Origin: Cellulosimicrobium funkei
GTDB taxonomy: Bacteria > Actinomycetota > Actinomycetes > Actinomycetales > Cellulomonadaceae
Length of the DNA stretch: 64,000 nucleotides
Reading direction: 5' to 3'
Assembly (NCBI RefSeq): GCF_004519295.1
Contig: NZ_SOZH01000004.1
Location: 186,001-250,000, forward strand
Shown here: piece after piece, positions 24,750 through 32,541 of the stretch
Position numbering within the stretch: the stretch's first letter is position 1
How the letters are laid out: every line of letters begins with the position of its first letter
Made by a program: the position numbers and the translations under genes
The notes under the pieces: model-generated
What the model was told of the DNA's origin: nothing
Database searches by the model: none
What the model saw: the letters and a program-made list of their open reading frames with translations, nothing else

Positions 24750-26795
24750 ATGCCGAACAGAAGCCTCAGCCTGGCCTACGCCCTTGCGGTGGTCGTCAGC
24801 CTCTTCCTCGCCTTCTTCACGGTGCAGGCGTACAGCGAGTTCGCGGTCCGCGGGTTCGACGCCCAGCTCCGCGTCGACTCCCTCGGCACGACCGCGTCGA
24901 GCGCCGAGGTGTACGGCACGATCGCGACCTTCGCGACCTCCCGCGACTGCACCGTCGCCAAGGTGACCTTCGACCTCACCGACGTCTCGACGCGGCACCT
25001 CTCGGTCCTCGGTGACGGCTCGGCCGACCCAGGCGGGCGGTGGCTCGACCACGGCGTCGCCGACTTCAGCCGCGGCGTCACCACGCAGGTGCACCCCGGT
25101 GCCGAGCTCGGGGCCACGAGCCCGGTGGGCTCCTACGGGCTCTCGTGCGGCACGGCGGAGGCCGAGGCGCTGGCCGCCGCGCTGCGGGAGGCCGGGGTGA
25201 CGGCGTCGGCCGACTCCTACCCGACGATCCTCTCGTGGCACCGCTACCTCGCGGGCACGCCGATCCCGGCGGGCTACGCCATCGCGGCGGTCGCCGTCGT
25301 GCTCCTCGCGGGGTGCGGCGCGCTCCTCAACGCCCGGGCGTACGCGGTCCAGCGCCTCCAGGGCGCGCCGTTCTCCAGCATCCTGCGGCGCGACCTCGCC
25401 CCGATCGGCCGACGCCTCGCCCTCCACCTGGGTGGTGCTGCCGTCGTGTGCGCGATCGTGCTCGGCGCCTACAACGGGTTCGCGCAGGCGACGACGTTCC
25501 TCGGCCTGGCCGGCGCCGTCCTCGCCGGGCTGCTGCTCGTCACCGTGACCGCCCACGCCGTCTCGACGGCCGCCGCGCAGCGCATCCCGCTCGCGGCCGC
25601 GATCAAGGGCGAGTCCGTCGGGGCCTGGGTCGTCCCCGCCGCGTTCGGCGTGCGGTTCTGCGCCCTCGTCATCCTCGTCGCGTCGATCTTCTCCGCCGTG
25701 CACGCGGGCCAGCTCATCGCGGGCCAGCAGGCCGCCCGCTCCGCCTGGCAGAGCGCGGGCGGCGCGAGCTCCGTGGGCGTGGGCGGCGACGACCAGGCCC
25801 GGGCGGGCGAGTTCGCGCAGCGCCTCGGCGAGGTCGTCGTGCGGGCCCTCGACGACCGCGAGGCGGTGCTCGCCGCGCGGCAGCCCGTCTCGGCGTTCGG
25901 CACGGTGACCGTCGCCCCCGAGGACCAGCCGGTCCTCCTCGTCAGCCCCTCGTACCTGAAGGAGCAGGACGTCCGCGACGCGGCCGGGTCGCGGCTCGCC
26001 TCGGCGCCGGGGTCGTGCCTCACGATCCATCTGCCCGCCACGCTGCGGGCGGACCAGCAGGACGACGTCGTGGCCGCCGTCGGCTCGTGGGCGGACTACT
26101 TCGGTGCGACGTGCGCCGTCGAGCGCGGTGCGCCGCTCGCCGAGGGCAGCACGCTGTTCGACTACGGCAACGCGGCGGACCCGAGCGCGTCGCCGCTCGT
26201 GGACGAGCCGGTCGTGCTCGTCGTGGACCCGGCCTCGGAGGTCGTGAGCGCCGACGGGTACGGCGCGTACACCTCGACGGGGGACGTCGTCTTCCTCGAC
26301 CCGGCGTACGTGCTGGAGGAGAGCCGCGCGGCGGGCATCCGCGACTACGTCCTGTCGGTCACGCCGATCGCCGACGCCGCGGCCGAGGAGTACCAGAAGC
26401 TCGTCCGGAGCTTCCGGCTCGGGCTCGCGAACATCGCGGCGGCGGCCGGCGTCGTGCTCCTCACCGCGGTCGTGGTGTCGAGCGCGTACACGCGGCGGTA
26501 CGCGCAGAGCGTGTTCGTCCGCTACATCGCGGGGTGGTCGTTCGCCGCGCGGTACCGCGCGGCGTTCCTCGCCGAGGCCGCCTCGGCGGTGCTGCTCGTC
26601 GCGTACGTGGCGGCGAACCCGCCGCGCACGCCGCCGGCCCTCGGCGCCGTCGTCGCGGCCGCCGCACCGCGGCTGCTCGGGGGAGCGGAGCCGCTCGTCG
26701 CGGTGGCGGTGTGCCTCGTGTCGTCCGCCCTGCTGGTGACCGCGCTCGCGGTGGCCCAGCGCCGGCTCCTGCGGACGCGATCCAGTGACAGCTGA
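24750..26795 (+). CDS. Bacteriocin-associated integral membrane protein (lactococcin 972 immunity/permease type)
   Basis: 681 aa. One N-terminal transmembrane helix (about 8-28), an extracytoplasmic domain with two Cys (SRDCTVAK, YGLSCGTA), four helices between about 170 and 320, a second extracytoplasmic domain (about 320-535, Cys in PGSCLTIHL and GATCAVERG), then three C-terminal helices. This is the layout of FtsX/MacB-like permeases, and of the large membrane proteins next to lactococcin 972 genes thought to give immunity. It starts 61 bases after the bacteriocin stop and its end overlaps the ATPase frame, so the three genes form one operon. Whether it exports, protects or senses cannot be told from sequence. 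Confidence 0.85.
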   Translation: MPNRSLSLAYALAVVVSLFLAFFTVQAYSEFAVRGFDAQLRVDSLGTTASSAEVYGTIATFATSRDCTVAKVTFDLTDVSTRHLSVLGDGSADPGGRWLDHGVADFSRGVTTQVHPGAELGATSPVGSYGLSCGTAEAEALAAALREAGVTASADSYPTILSWHRYLAGTPIPAGYAIAAVAVVLLAGCGALLNARAYAVQRLQGAPFSSILRRDLAPIGRRLALHLGGAAVVCAIVLGAYNGFAQATTFLGLAGAVLAGLLLVTVTAHAVSTAAAQRIPLAAAIKGESVGAWVVPAAFGVRFCALVILVASIFSAVHAGQLIAGQQAARSAWQSAGGASSVGVGGDDQARAGEFAQRLGEVVVRALDDREAVLAARQPVSAFGTVTVAPEDQPVLLVSPSYLKEQDVRDAAGSRLASAPGSCLTIHLPATLRADQQDDVVAAVGSWADYFGATCAVERGAPLAEGSTLFDYGNAADPSASPLVDEPVVLVVDPASEVVSADGYGAYTSTGDVVFLDPAYVLEESRAAGIRDYVLSVTPIADAAAEEYQKLVRSFRLGLANIAAAAGVVLLTAVVVSSAYTRRYAQSVFVRYIAGWSFAARYRAAFLAEAASAVLLVAYVAANPPRTPPALGAVVAAAAPRLLGGAEPLVAVAVCLVSSALLVTALAVAQRRLLRTRSSDS

Positions 26796-26811
26796 ACGAA
26801 GGGGGATGGCG

Positions 26812-27501
26812 ATGATCGAGGTCGTGGGTGCGGCCAAGTTCTACGGGGCGCGGACGGTCTGGACGGGCCTCACGCTGAGCGTGGAGGCGGGCTCGATGGC
26901 GGGCCTCGTGGGGTCGAGCGGCTCGGGGAAGACGACGCTGCTCAACTGCGTGGGCCTGCTCGACCGGCTGGACGCGGGGACGCTGTTCGTGGACGGCCGC
27001 GACGTCACCGCGCTGAGCCCGCACGGGCGACGCCTGTTCCGACGGGACGAGCTCGGGTACCTGTTCCAGAACTACGCGCTCATCGACAACGCGACGGTCG
27101 CGGCGAACCTCGACGTCGCGTTCGTGAGCCGGGGCGTCCGGCGGGCGGACCGCGCGCGCCGGCGCGAGGAGGTGCTCGAGCGCGTGGGGCTCGGCGGCTA
27201 CGAGCGCGCGGCCGTCTACGAGCTGTCGGGCGGCGAGCAGCAGCGCGTCGCCGTGGCGCGGCTGCTCCTCAAGCGGCCGCGCGTCGTGCTCGCCGACGAG
27301 CCCACGGGGGCGCTCGACGAGGGGAACGCCGACGCGATCGTCGGCCTCCTGCGCGAGCTCGCGGACGAGGGGCGTGCCGTGGTCGTCGCGACGCACAACC
27401 CGCGCGTCGAGCAGGCCTGCGACACCGTCCTCGAACTCGGCGTCTCGACCCAGCACGTGGCCCGCGCGCTCGTCGGCGCGGACGACGACGGCACGCCGTA
27501 G
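26812..27501 (+). CDS. ABC transporter ATP-binding protein, lactococcin 972 group
   Basis: 229 aa, MacB/LolD-like size. Walker A GSSGSGKTT (34-42), Q-loop in LGYLFQNYALID, signature LSGGEQQRVAVARLLL, Walker B VVLADEPTGALD and H-loop VATHN are complete. I chose ATG 26812 (MIEVVGAAKFYG) because GAAGGGGG ends six bases upstream; an in-frame GTG at 26785 overlaps the permease gene end. It powers the adjacent membrane protein. The last about 20 residues after VLELGVSTQ are variable. Confidence 0.92.
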   Translation: MIEVVGAAKFYGARTVWTGLTLSVEAGSMAGLVGSSGSGKTTLLNCVGLLDRLDAGTLFVDGRDVTALSPHGRRLFRRDELGYLFQNYALIDNATVAANLDVAFVSRGVRRADRARRREEVLERVGLGGYERAAVYELSGGEQQRVAVARLLLKRPRVVLADEPTGALDEGNADAIVGLLRELADEGRAVVVATHNPRVEQACDTVLELGVSTQHVARALVGADDDGTP

Positions 27502-27558
27502 CGGGCGGGCGACGGCGGCGCGGTTGCCGGGCCCTGGTCACGCGAGAAGACTCGCGGC

Positions 27559-27825
27559 ATGGACAACCAGGAGTACGACCAGTTCGTCGACGACTACGGC
27601 TGGCTCTTCGGGGGCGCGGCCCTGGTCGTCTACATCGCGGTGGCGGTGATCTTCTTCATCGCCTACGTCCGGATCATCCAGAAGGCCGGCTACTCCGGCT
27701 GGTGGGTGCTCGTGGGCCTCGTGCCGATCCTCAACGTCGTCATGTTCCTCGTGTTCGCGTTCTCGCGCTGGCCGGTCCTGCGCGAGCGCGACGCGCTGCG
27801 CTCGGGCGGCGTCTACCCGCGGTAG
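27559..27825 (+). CDS. Small membrane protein, DUF5684-like
   Basis: 88 aa with two transmembrane helices (about 17-38 and 46-67) split by the conserved-looking loop RIIQKAGYSGWWVLVGLVPILN. The motif KAGxxGWW-x-L-x-P-x-N-x3 recurs in small actinobacterial proteins of unknown function; the DUF name is from memory. AAGACT six bases before the ATG may be a -10 of a leaderless mRNA. It follows the bacteriocin ATPase by 57 bases in the same direction and may or may not belong to that unit. Confidence 0.75.
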   Translation: MDNQEYDQFVDDYGWLFGGAALVVYIAVAVIFFIAYVRIIQKAGYSGWWVLVGLVPILNVVMFLVFAFSRWPVLRERDALRSGGVYPR

Positions 27826-27919
27826 GGGCAGCCCTCCTGGTACCGGGGGTGCGCCGGTGGAGATTGGAGGTTCTCTACAGCCGGTCGTGACGGACGTTGG
27901 GCGACACGTCGGAGGCGCT

Positions 27920-27967
27920 ACCTACGGGGTCGTAGCCTACGCTTGCGTAGGCTACGGAGACGTAGGT
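27920..27967. promoter_or_regulatory. Large CGTAG-repeat hairpin upstream of 2-oxoacid dehydrogenase operon
   Basis: A 12-bp perfect stem (27931-27942 with 27945-27956, two-base loop) is extended, across a four-base internal loop on each side, by seven more perfect pairs (27920-27926 with 27961-27967). The sequence repeats CGTAG/CTACG six times. It sits 81 bases before the pdhA-like start. Its symmetry suits an operator for a dimeric or tetrameric regulator or a leader hairpin. Confidence 0.65.
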
Positions 27968-27973
27968 TCCGAC

Positions 27974-27993
27974 GGCGCCCTCTATCGGGCGCC
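27974..27993. promoter_or_regulatory. Second hairpin in the same leader
   Basis: GGCGCCC (27974-27980) and GGGCGCC (27987-27993) pair perfectly around TCTATC. It follows the CGTAG hairpin by six bases and precedes the start codon by 55. The pair could act as a terminator/attenuator of the leader; the loop is AT-rich and there is no T-run. Confidence 0.4.
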
Positions 27994-28047
27994 TCCTGCC
28001 CCCGAGCGGGCCGGCCGCACGGTCGGGCCGCACCGAAGGAGAGTCGC

Positions 28048-29253
28048 GTGACCGAGAACGACGCGAGAACCGGCGTGCGGGACGCTGCGAGCACGCACCC
28101 CGACCTCCCCGACGTCGCGGGCGGTCCCGACGACGCACCCCTGCTCCAGCTCGTGACACCTGCGGGCGCCCGCGTCACGACCCCGGAGACCGACGGCTAC
28201 CGCGAGCGCGTCGCCCACCTCGACGCCGCGGCGCTGCGCGGGCTCTACCGCGACATGGTGCTCACGCGCCGCTTCGACGACGAGGCGACGTCGCTCCAGC
28301 GCCAGGGCGAGCTCGGCCTGTTCGCGCAGGCGAAGGGCCAGGAGGCCGCGCAGATCGGCTCGGGCCGCGCGCTCGCCCCCCAGGACTACGTCTTCCCGTC
28401 GTACCGCGAGCACGGCGTCTCGCACGTGCGCGGCATCGACCCGACGGCGCGCCTGCGCCTCTTCCGCGGCGTGGACCACGGCGGGTGGGACCCGACGGCG
28501 CACAACGTCCACCTGTACACGCTCGTCATCGGGTCGCACGCGCTGCACGCGACGGGGTACGCCATGGGCGTCCAGCGTGACGGCCTCGTCGGGTCGGGCG
28601 ACCCGGAGCGCGACGCGGCCGTCGTCACGTACTTCGGCGACGGCGCGACGTCGCAGGGCGACGTGAACGAGGCGCTCGTCTTCGCGGCCGTGAACAACGC
28701 GCCGGTCGTCTTCTTCTGCCAGAACAACCAGTGGGCGATCTCGGAGCCGACGACCCGGCAGACCCGCGTGCCGCTCTACCGCCGCGGCGGCGGGTTCGGC
28801 ATCCCCAGCGTGCGGGTCGACGGCAACGACGTGCTCGCGTGCTACGCCGTGACCGCGGAGGCGCTCGAGCGCGCCCGCTCCGGCGGCGGCCCGACGTTCG
28901 TCGAGGCGTTCACCTACCGCATGGGCGCGCACACGACGTCCGACGACCCGACGAAGTACCGGTCGCGCGCCCAGGAGGACTACTGGCGCCGCCGGGACCC
29001 GATCGACCGGCTCGAGAACCTGCTCCGCGCCGAGGACGCGTGGGACGACGCGTTCGCCGCCGACCTGGCCGCCGAGGCCGACGCGCTGGGCGAGCGGCTG
29101 CGCGAGGAGGTCCGCGCGCTCGCCGCACCGGACCCGGCGAGCATGTTCGACCACGTCTACGCGACCCCGAACGCCGTGGTCGAGCGCGAGAAGGCGTGGT
29201 TCGCCGACTACCAGCAGTCCTTCGAGGAGCCGACCGCGGAGGTGGCGCGATGA
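28048..29253 (+). CDS. pdhA: 2-oxoacid dehydrogenase E1 component, alpha subunit (pyruvate or branched-chain type)
   Basis: ThDP-dependent decarboxylase subunit of a three-part dehydrogenase complex. 401 aa. The ThDP motif GDGATSQGDVNEALVFAAVN then FFCQNNQWAIS, the substrate-channel segment FPSYREHGVSHVRG and the phosphorylation-loop region YRMGAHTTSDDPTKYR are present. GTG 28048 follows AAGGAGAG by five bases. Actinobacterial members of this subtype are annotated as pyruvate dehydrogenase or branched-chain BkdA; sequence alone does not decide. First gene of a three-gene operon; stop overlaps the beta-subunit start. Confidence 0.9.
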   Translation: MTENDARTGVRDAASTHPDLPDVAGGPDDAPLLQLVTPAGARVTTPETDGYRERVAHLDAAALRGLYRDMVLTRRFDDEATSLQRQGELGLFAQAKGQEAAQIGSGRALAPQDYVFPSYREHGVSHVRGIDPTARLRLFRGVDHGGWDPTAHNVHLYTLVIGSHALHATGYAMGVQRDGLVGSGDPERDAAVVTYFGDGATSQGDVNEALVFAAVNNAPVVFFCQNNQWAISEPTTRQTRVPLYRRGGGFGIPSVRVDGNDVLACYAVTAEALERARSGGGPTFVEAFTYRMGAHTTSDDPTKYRSRAQEDYWRRRDPIDRLENLLRAEDAWDDAFAADLAAEADALGERLREEVRALAAPDPASMFDHVYATPNAVVEREKAWFADYQQSFEEPTAEVAR

Positions 29254-30242
29254 GCGACAGCAAGACCCTGACCCTGGCCCGCGCCATCAACGAGGGGCTG
29301 CGCCGGTCGCTGGAGAGCGACCCCAAGGTCCTGCTCATGGGCGAGGACATCGGCGCGCTCGGCGGCGTCTTCCGCGTGACGGACGGCCTGCAGAAGGACT
29401 TCGGCGAGGACCGCGTCGTCGACACGCCGCTCGCGGAGTCCGGCATCCTCGGCACCGCGATCGGTCTCGCGCTGCGCGGCTACCGGCCGGTGTGCGAGAT
29501 CCAGTTCGACGGGTTCATCTTCCCCGCGTACGACCAGATCACGACGCAGCTCGCGAAGATGGGCTACCGCTCGGGCGGGAAGCTCCAGGTGCCCGTCGTG
29601 ATCCGCGTGCCGTACGGCGGCGGGATCGGGGCGGTCGAGCACCACAGCGAGAGCCCCGAGGCGCTGTTCGCGCACACGGCCGGCCTGCGCGTCGTGTCGC
29701 CGTCCACGCCGCAGGACGCGTACACGATGATCCAGGAGGCCGTCGCCTCGCCGGACCCGGTGCTCTTCTTCGAGCCCAAGGGCCGCTACTGGGAGAAGGG
29801 GCCGGTCGACGTCGCGGGCCGCGGCGAGGGCGCGACCGTGCTCGACCGGGCGCGCGTCGTCCGCCCCGGCACGGACCTCACGCTCGTCGCCTACGGGCCG
29901 ACCGTAGCGACCGCGCTCCGCGTCGCCGCGGCGGCCGAGCAGGAGGGCCGCAGCATCGAGGTCGTGGACCTGCGCAGCATCTCGCCGCTCGACACCGCGA
30001 CCGTCGTCGAGTCCGTCCGCCGGACGGGACGCTGCGTCGTCGTGCACGAGGCCCCGACCTACCTCGGCTCGGGCGCCGAGGTCGCGGCCCGCGTGACCGA
30101 GGAGTGCTTCTACTCGCTCGAGGCGCCCGTGCTGCGCGTCGGCGGCTTCCACACGCCGTACCCCGTCGCGAAGATCGAGCACGACTACCTGCCGAGCCTC
30201 GACCGCGTGCTCGACGCCGTCGACCGCGCGTTCGCGTTCTGA
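29250..30242 (+). CDS. pdhB: 2-oxoacid dehydrogenase E1 component, beta subunit
   Basis: Partner of the alpha subunit; together they form the alpha2beta2 E1. 330 aa. MGEDIGALGGVFRVTDGLQ, DTPLAESGILGTAIGLALRG, EIQFDGFIFPAYDQI and the active-site His region GAVEHHSESPEALFAHTAGL match the transketolase-central/C-terminal architecture. The ATG overlaps the alpha-subunit stop (ATGA). C-terminal domain contains VVDLRSISPLDTATVVESV and ends KIEHDYLPSLDRVLDAVD. Same substrate ambiguity as its partner. Confidence 0.92.
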   Translation: MSDSKTLTLARAINEGLRRSLESDPKVLLMGEDIGALGGVFRVTDGLQKDFGEDRVVDTPLAESGILGTAIGLALRGYRPVCEIQFDGFIFPAYDQITTQLAKMGYRSGGKLQVPVVIRVPYGGGIGAVEHHSESPEALFAHTAGLRVVSPSTPQDAYTMIQEAVASPDPVLFFEPKGRYWEKGPVDVAGRGEGATVLDRARVVRPGTDLTLVAYGPTVATALRVAAAAEQEGRSIEVVDLRSISPLDTATVVESVRRTGRCVVVHEAPTYLGSGAEVAARVTEECFYSLEAPVLRVGGFHTPYPVAKIEHDYLPSLDRVLDAVDRAFAF

Positions 30243-30298
30243 CGCGCGTCCGCCGCGACCTCGACAGCGCCGACCGGGACCACCAGGAGGACCACGCA

Positions 30299-31816
30299 GT
30301 GCCCACTTTCGAGAAGTTCAACCTCCCCGACGCGGGCGAGGGCCTCACCGAGGCCGAGATCGTGCACTGGCACGTCGCCGTCGGCGACGCCGTCACGGTC
30401 AACCAGACGATCGTCGAGATCGAGACGGCGAAGTCGCTCGTCGAGCTGCCGTCGCCGTACACGGGCGTCGTCACGGAGATCCTCACGCCCGAGGGCACGA
30501 CGGTCGAGGTCGGCGTGCCGATCATCGTCGTGGACACGGACCCGGGCGGCACCGCCCCGGCGCCGACCGCACCGGCCGGCGTCGTGCCCGACGGCGCGGA
30601 CGCGCCCGCAGCGGCCGCGTCGCCGCAGGCCGGCACCGGTGACGCGACGCCCGCTGCGAGCGAGGGCTCCGGCTCGGTGCTCGTCGGGTACGGCACCGTC
30701 GAGCCGGGTACGGCCCGACGGCGCCGCCGCGCGGCCGAGCCCGCCGCCGCAGCGCCCGCGGCCGAGCCCACCGCCGCAGCACCCGCGACCGACCGCCCCG
30801 GCCCGGCGGCCCCGGACCGGACGGCCCCGGCGGCGAGCATCGCGGCGTCGGCCCCGGCGCCCACCCCCGCCCCGCGGGCGAGCGCGCCGGCCGCCGTCGG
30901 GCACGCGACCCTGCCGGTGCTGGCCAAGCCGCCGGTGCGCAAGCTCGCGAAGGACCTGGGCGTCGACCTGGCGAGCGTCGCGGGCACCGGCCCAGGCGGG
31001 ATCGTCACGCGCGAGGACGTGCAGGCCTACCACGAGCAGGCGAAGGCGCAGCCGCTCGCGACGTACGCCGACGACGACCAGCCGTGGCTCGCGACGGGCG
31101 CCGTCACGGCCGACGGCCGCCAGACGCGCGTGCCCGTGAAGTCGGTGCGCAAGCGCACGGCCGAGGCGATGGTCACGAGCGCGTTCACCGCCCCCCACGT
31201 GACGGTCTTCCACACGGTCGACGTCACGCGCACCATGAAGCTCGTCCGCACCCTGCGGGAGGACCGCGAGTTCGCGGACGTGCGCGTCACGCCCCTGCTC
31301 GTCACCGCCAAGGCGCTGCTCCTCGCGGTGCGCCGCCACCCGGAGATCAACGCGAGCTGGGACGACGCCGCGCAGGAGATCGTCTACAAGCACTACGTGA
31401 ACCTGGGGATCGCGGCGGCGACGCCGCGCGGGCTCGTCGTGCCGAACATCAAGGACGCGCACCGCCTCGACCTGCACGGCCTCGCCGGCGGGATCGCGGA
31501 CCTCACCGCGACCGCGCGGGCCGGGCGCACGTCGCCCACCGACATGTCCGACGGCACGATCACGATCACCAACGTCGGGGTGTTCGGCATCGACACGGGC
31601 ACGCCCATCCTCAACCCCGGCGAGGCCGCGATCCTCGCGTTCGGCGCGATCCGCGAGCAGCCCTGGGTCCACAAGGGGAAGATCCGCAAGCGCTGGGTCA
31701 CGCAGCTCGCGCTGAGCTTCGACCACCGCCTCGTCGACGGCGAGCTCGGCGCGCGCGTGCTGGCCGACGTCGCGCGGATCCTCGAGGACCCGGCGCGCGG
31801 TCTCGTCTGGGGCTGA
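30299..31816 (+). CDS. pdhC: Dihydrolipoamide acyltransferase (E2)
   Basis: Core enzyme moving the acyl group from E1 to CoA. 505 aa. One lipoyl domain (1-80) with the lipoylated K45 in EIETAKSLVELPS; a long Ala/Pro linker (about 83-200); an E1/E3-binding domain (KPPVRKLAKDLGVDLASVAG, about 208-243); and the catalytic domain ending SFDHRLVDGELGARVLADVA with H476. GTG start preceded by AGGAGG. No lipoamide dehydrogenase (E3) follows; it must be encoded elsewhere. Confidence 0.93.
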   Translation: MPTFEKFNLPDAGEGLTEAEIVHWHVAVGDAVTVNQTIVEIETAKSLVELPSPYTGVVTEILTPEGTTVEVGVPIIVVDTDPGGTAPAPTAPAGVVPDGADAPAAAASPQAGTGDATPAASEGSGSVLVGYGTVEPGTARRRRRAAEPAAAAPAAEPTAAAPATDRPGPAAPDRTAPAASIAASAPAPTPAPRASAPAAVGHATLPVLAKPPVRKLAKDLGVDLASVAGTGPGGIVTREDVQAYHEQAKAQPLATYADDDQPWLATGAVTADGRQTRVPVKSVRKRTAEAMVTSAFTAPHVTVFHTVDVTRTMKLVRTLREDREFADVRVTPLLVTAKALLLAVRRHPEINASWDDAAQEIVYKHYVNLGIAAATPRGLVVPNIKDAHRLDLHGLAGGIADLTATARAGRTSPTDMSDGTITITNVGVFGIDTGTPILNPGEAAILAFGAIREQPWVHKGKIRKRWVTQLALSFDHRLVDGELGARVLADVARILEDPARGLVWG

Positions 31817-31859
31817 GCCCACCCGTCGGCGCGCGGGACGCGCGTCGGCACTCGTTGCG

Positions 31860-31887
31860 CCGCTCGGCACCTCGAGGTGCCGAGCGG
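31860..31887. terminator. 28-bp perfect palindrome after E2 gene
   Basis: CCGCTCGGCACCTC followed immediately by its exact reverse complement, 44 bases past the E2 stop. With no loop of its own it would fold as a 12-bp stem with a four-base loop. A terminator for the operon is likely; the central ACCTCGAGGT resembles the ACCTCGCGAGGT core of the hemD palindrome. Confidence 0.65.
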
Positions 31888-32002
31888 GCGCGCCCCGTGC
31901 CGAACCGTGCCTGGGCCACTGCTTGCGAGCGCACCCAGAACCGCGAGCATGAGGCTCAGCGCCGGCGACACGGTCGGCGTGGCGTCGCCACGGGAGGGTC
32001 GT

Positions 32003-32452
32003 GTGCTCGGGAGTGCTGGTCGGCGGTCACGGACGGGTCCGGGCGTCGGGCTCGCGGCCCTCGCGCTCGTGACCGCCACGCTCGCGGGGTGCGCGGGACC
32101 CGGCGCGGCGGAGGCGCGGGACGTCGTCGAGGACCTCGCGGGCGCGCTCGCCACGGGGGACGGTGACGCGGCGTGCGCCCTGATCCTGCCCGACGCCGCC
32201 GACGCGCTCGCCGCCGACGAGGGCGAGCCGTGCGCGGACGTCGTCACCGCGCCGGACGGCCCGCTCGCCGGGCTGGCCGCGGCCGGACCCGCCGTCGTCG
32301 TCGAGGACGTCCACGTCGCGGGACGTCAGGCGCAGGTCGTGACGGCGACCGACACCGTCTTCCTCGCGCTCTCCGGTGACGCGTGGGTGGTCACCGCGGC
32401 GGGCTGCACGCCCCGCGACGACCGCCCCTACGACTGCGAGGTGGAGGCATGA
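32003..32452 (+). CDS. Small lipoprotein, function unknown
   Basis: 149 aa. Signal sequence with lipobox TATLAGC (Cys30) followed by AGPGAAEARDVVEDLAGALA. The mature part has a helical region, three further Cys (DAACALILP, EGEPCADVV, AAGCTPRDD and RPYDCEVEA) and a compact alpha+beta pattern that resembles small NTF2-like secreted domains, which I infer only. GTG 32003 was chosen for the GGGAGG five bases upstream; in-frame ATG 31949 would add a non-conserved extension. Its stop overlaps the next start, opening a three-gene overlapped cassette. Confidence 0.75.
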   Translation: MLGSAGRRSRTGPGVGLAALALVTATLAGCAGPGAAEARDVVEDLAGALATGDGDAACALILPDAADALAADEGEPCADVVTAPDGPLAGLAAAGPAVVVEDVHVAGRQAQVVTATDTVFLALSGDAWVVTAAGCTPRDDRPYDCEVEA

Positions 32453-32541
32453 GGGTCCCACGGCTGATGTTCTGGGCCACGCTCGTGCTCGTCGTCGCGG
32501 GCCTCGCGGTCACGTTCGTGCTGGCGGCGGTGCACCGATGA
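32449..32541 (+). CDS. 30-residue single-span membrane peptide
   Basis: 30 aa (MRVPRLMFWATLVLVVAGLA and on to a His-Arg end): a basic N-terminus, one transmembrane helix (about 7-27) and a short tail. Its ATG overlaps the lipoprotein stop and its TGA overlaps the ATG of the DUF6766-like gene, each by four bases. That double coupling is strong evidence for a translated gene although the frame is too short for usual calling. GGTGGAGG lies just upstream. Function unknown; a subunit or stabiliser of the neighbouring membrane protein is possible. Confidence 0.7.
   Translation: MRVPRLMFWATLVLVVAGLAVTFVLAAVHR

Noticed and set aside
23526-26837. A 1103-codon minus-strand frame opposite the aminotransferase and bacteriocin genes
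   Set aside because: No recognisable motif, and it crosses the bacteriocin promoter; the plus-strand genes have full family signatures.
27857-28051. Short plus-strand frame across the CGTAG hairpin
   Set aside because: Its VAYACVGYGDVG stretch is just the hairpin translated; it has no ribosome binding site and overlaps the pdhA start.
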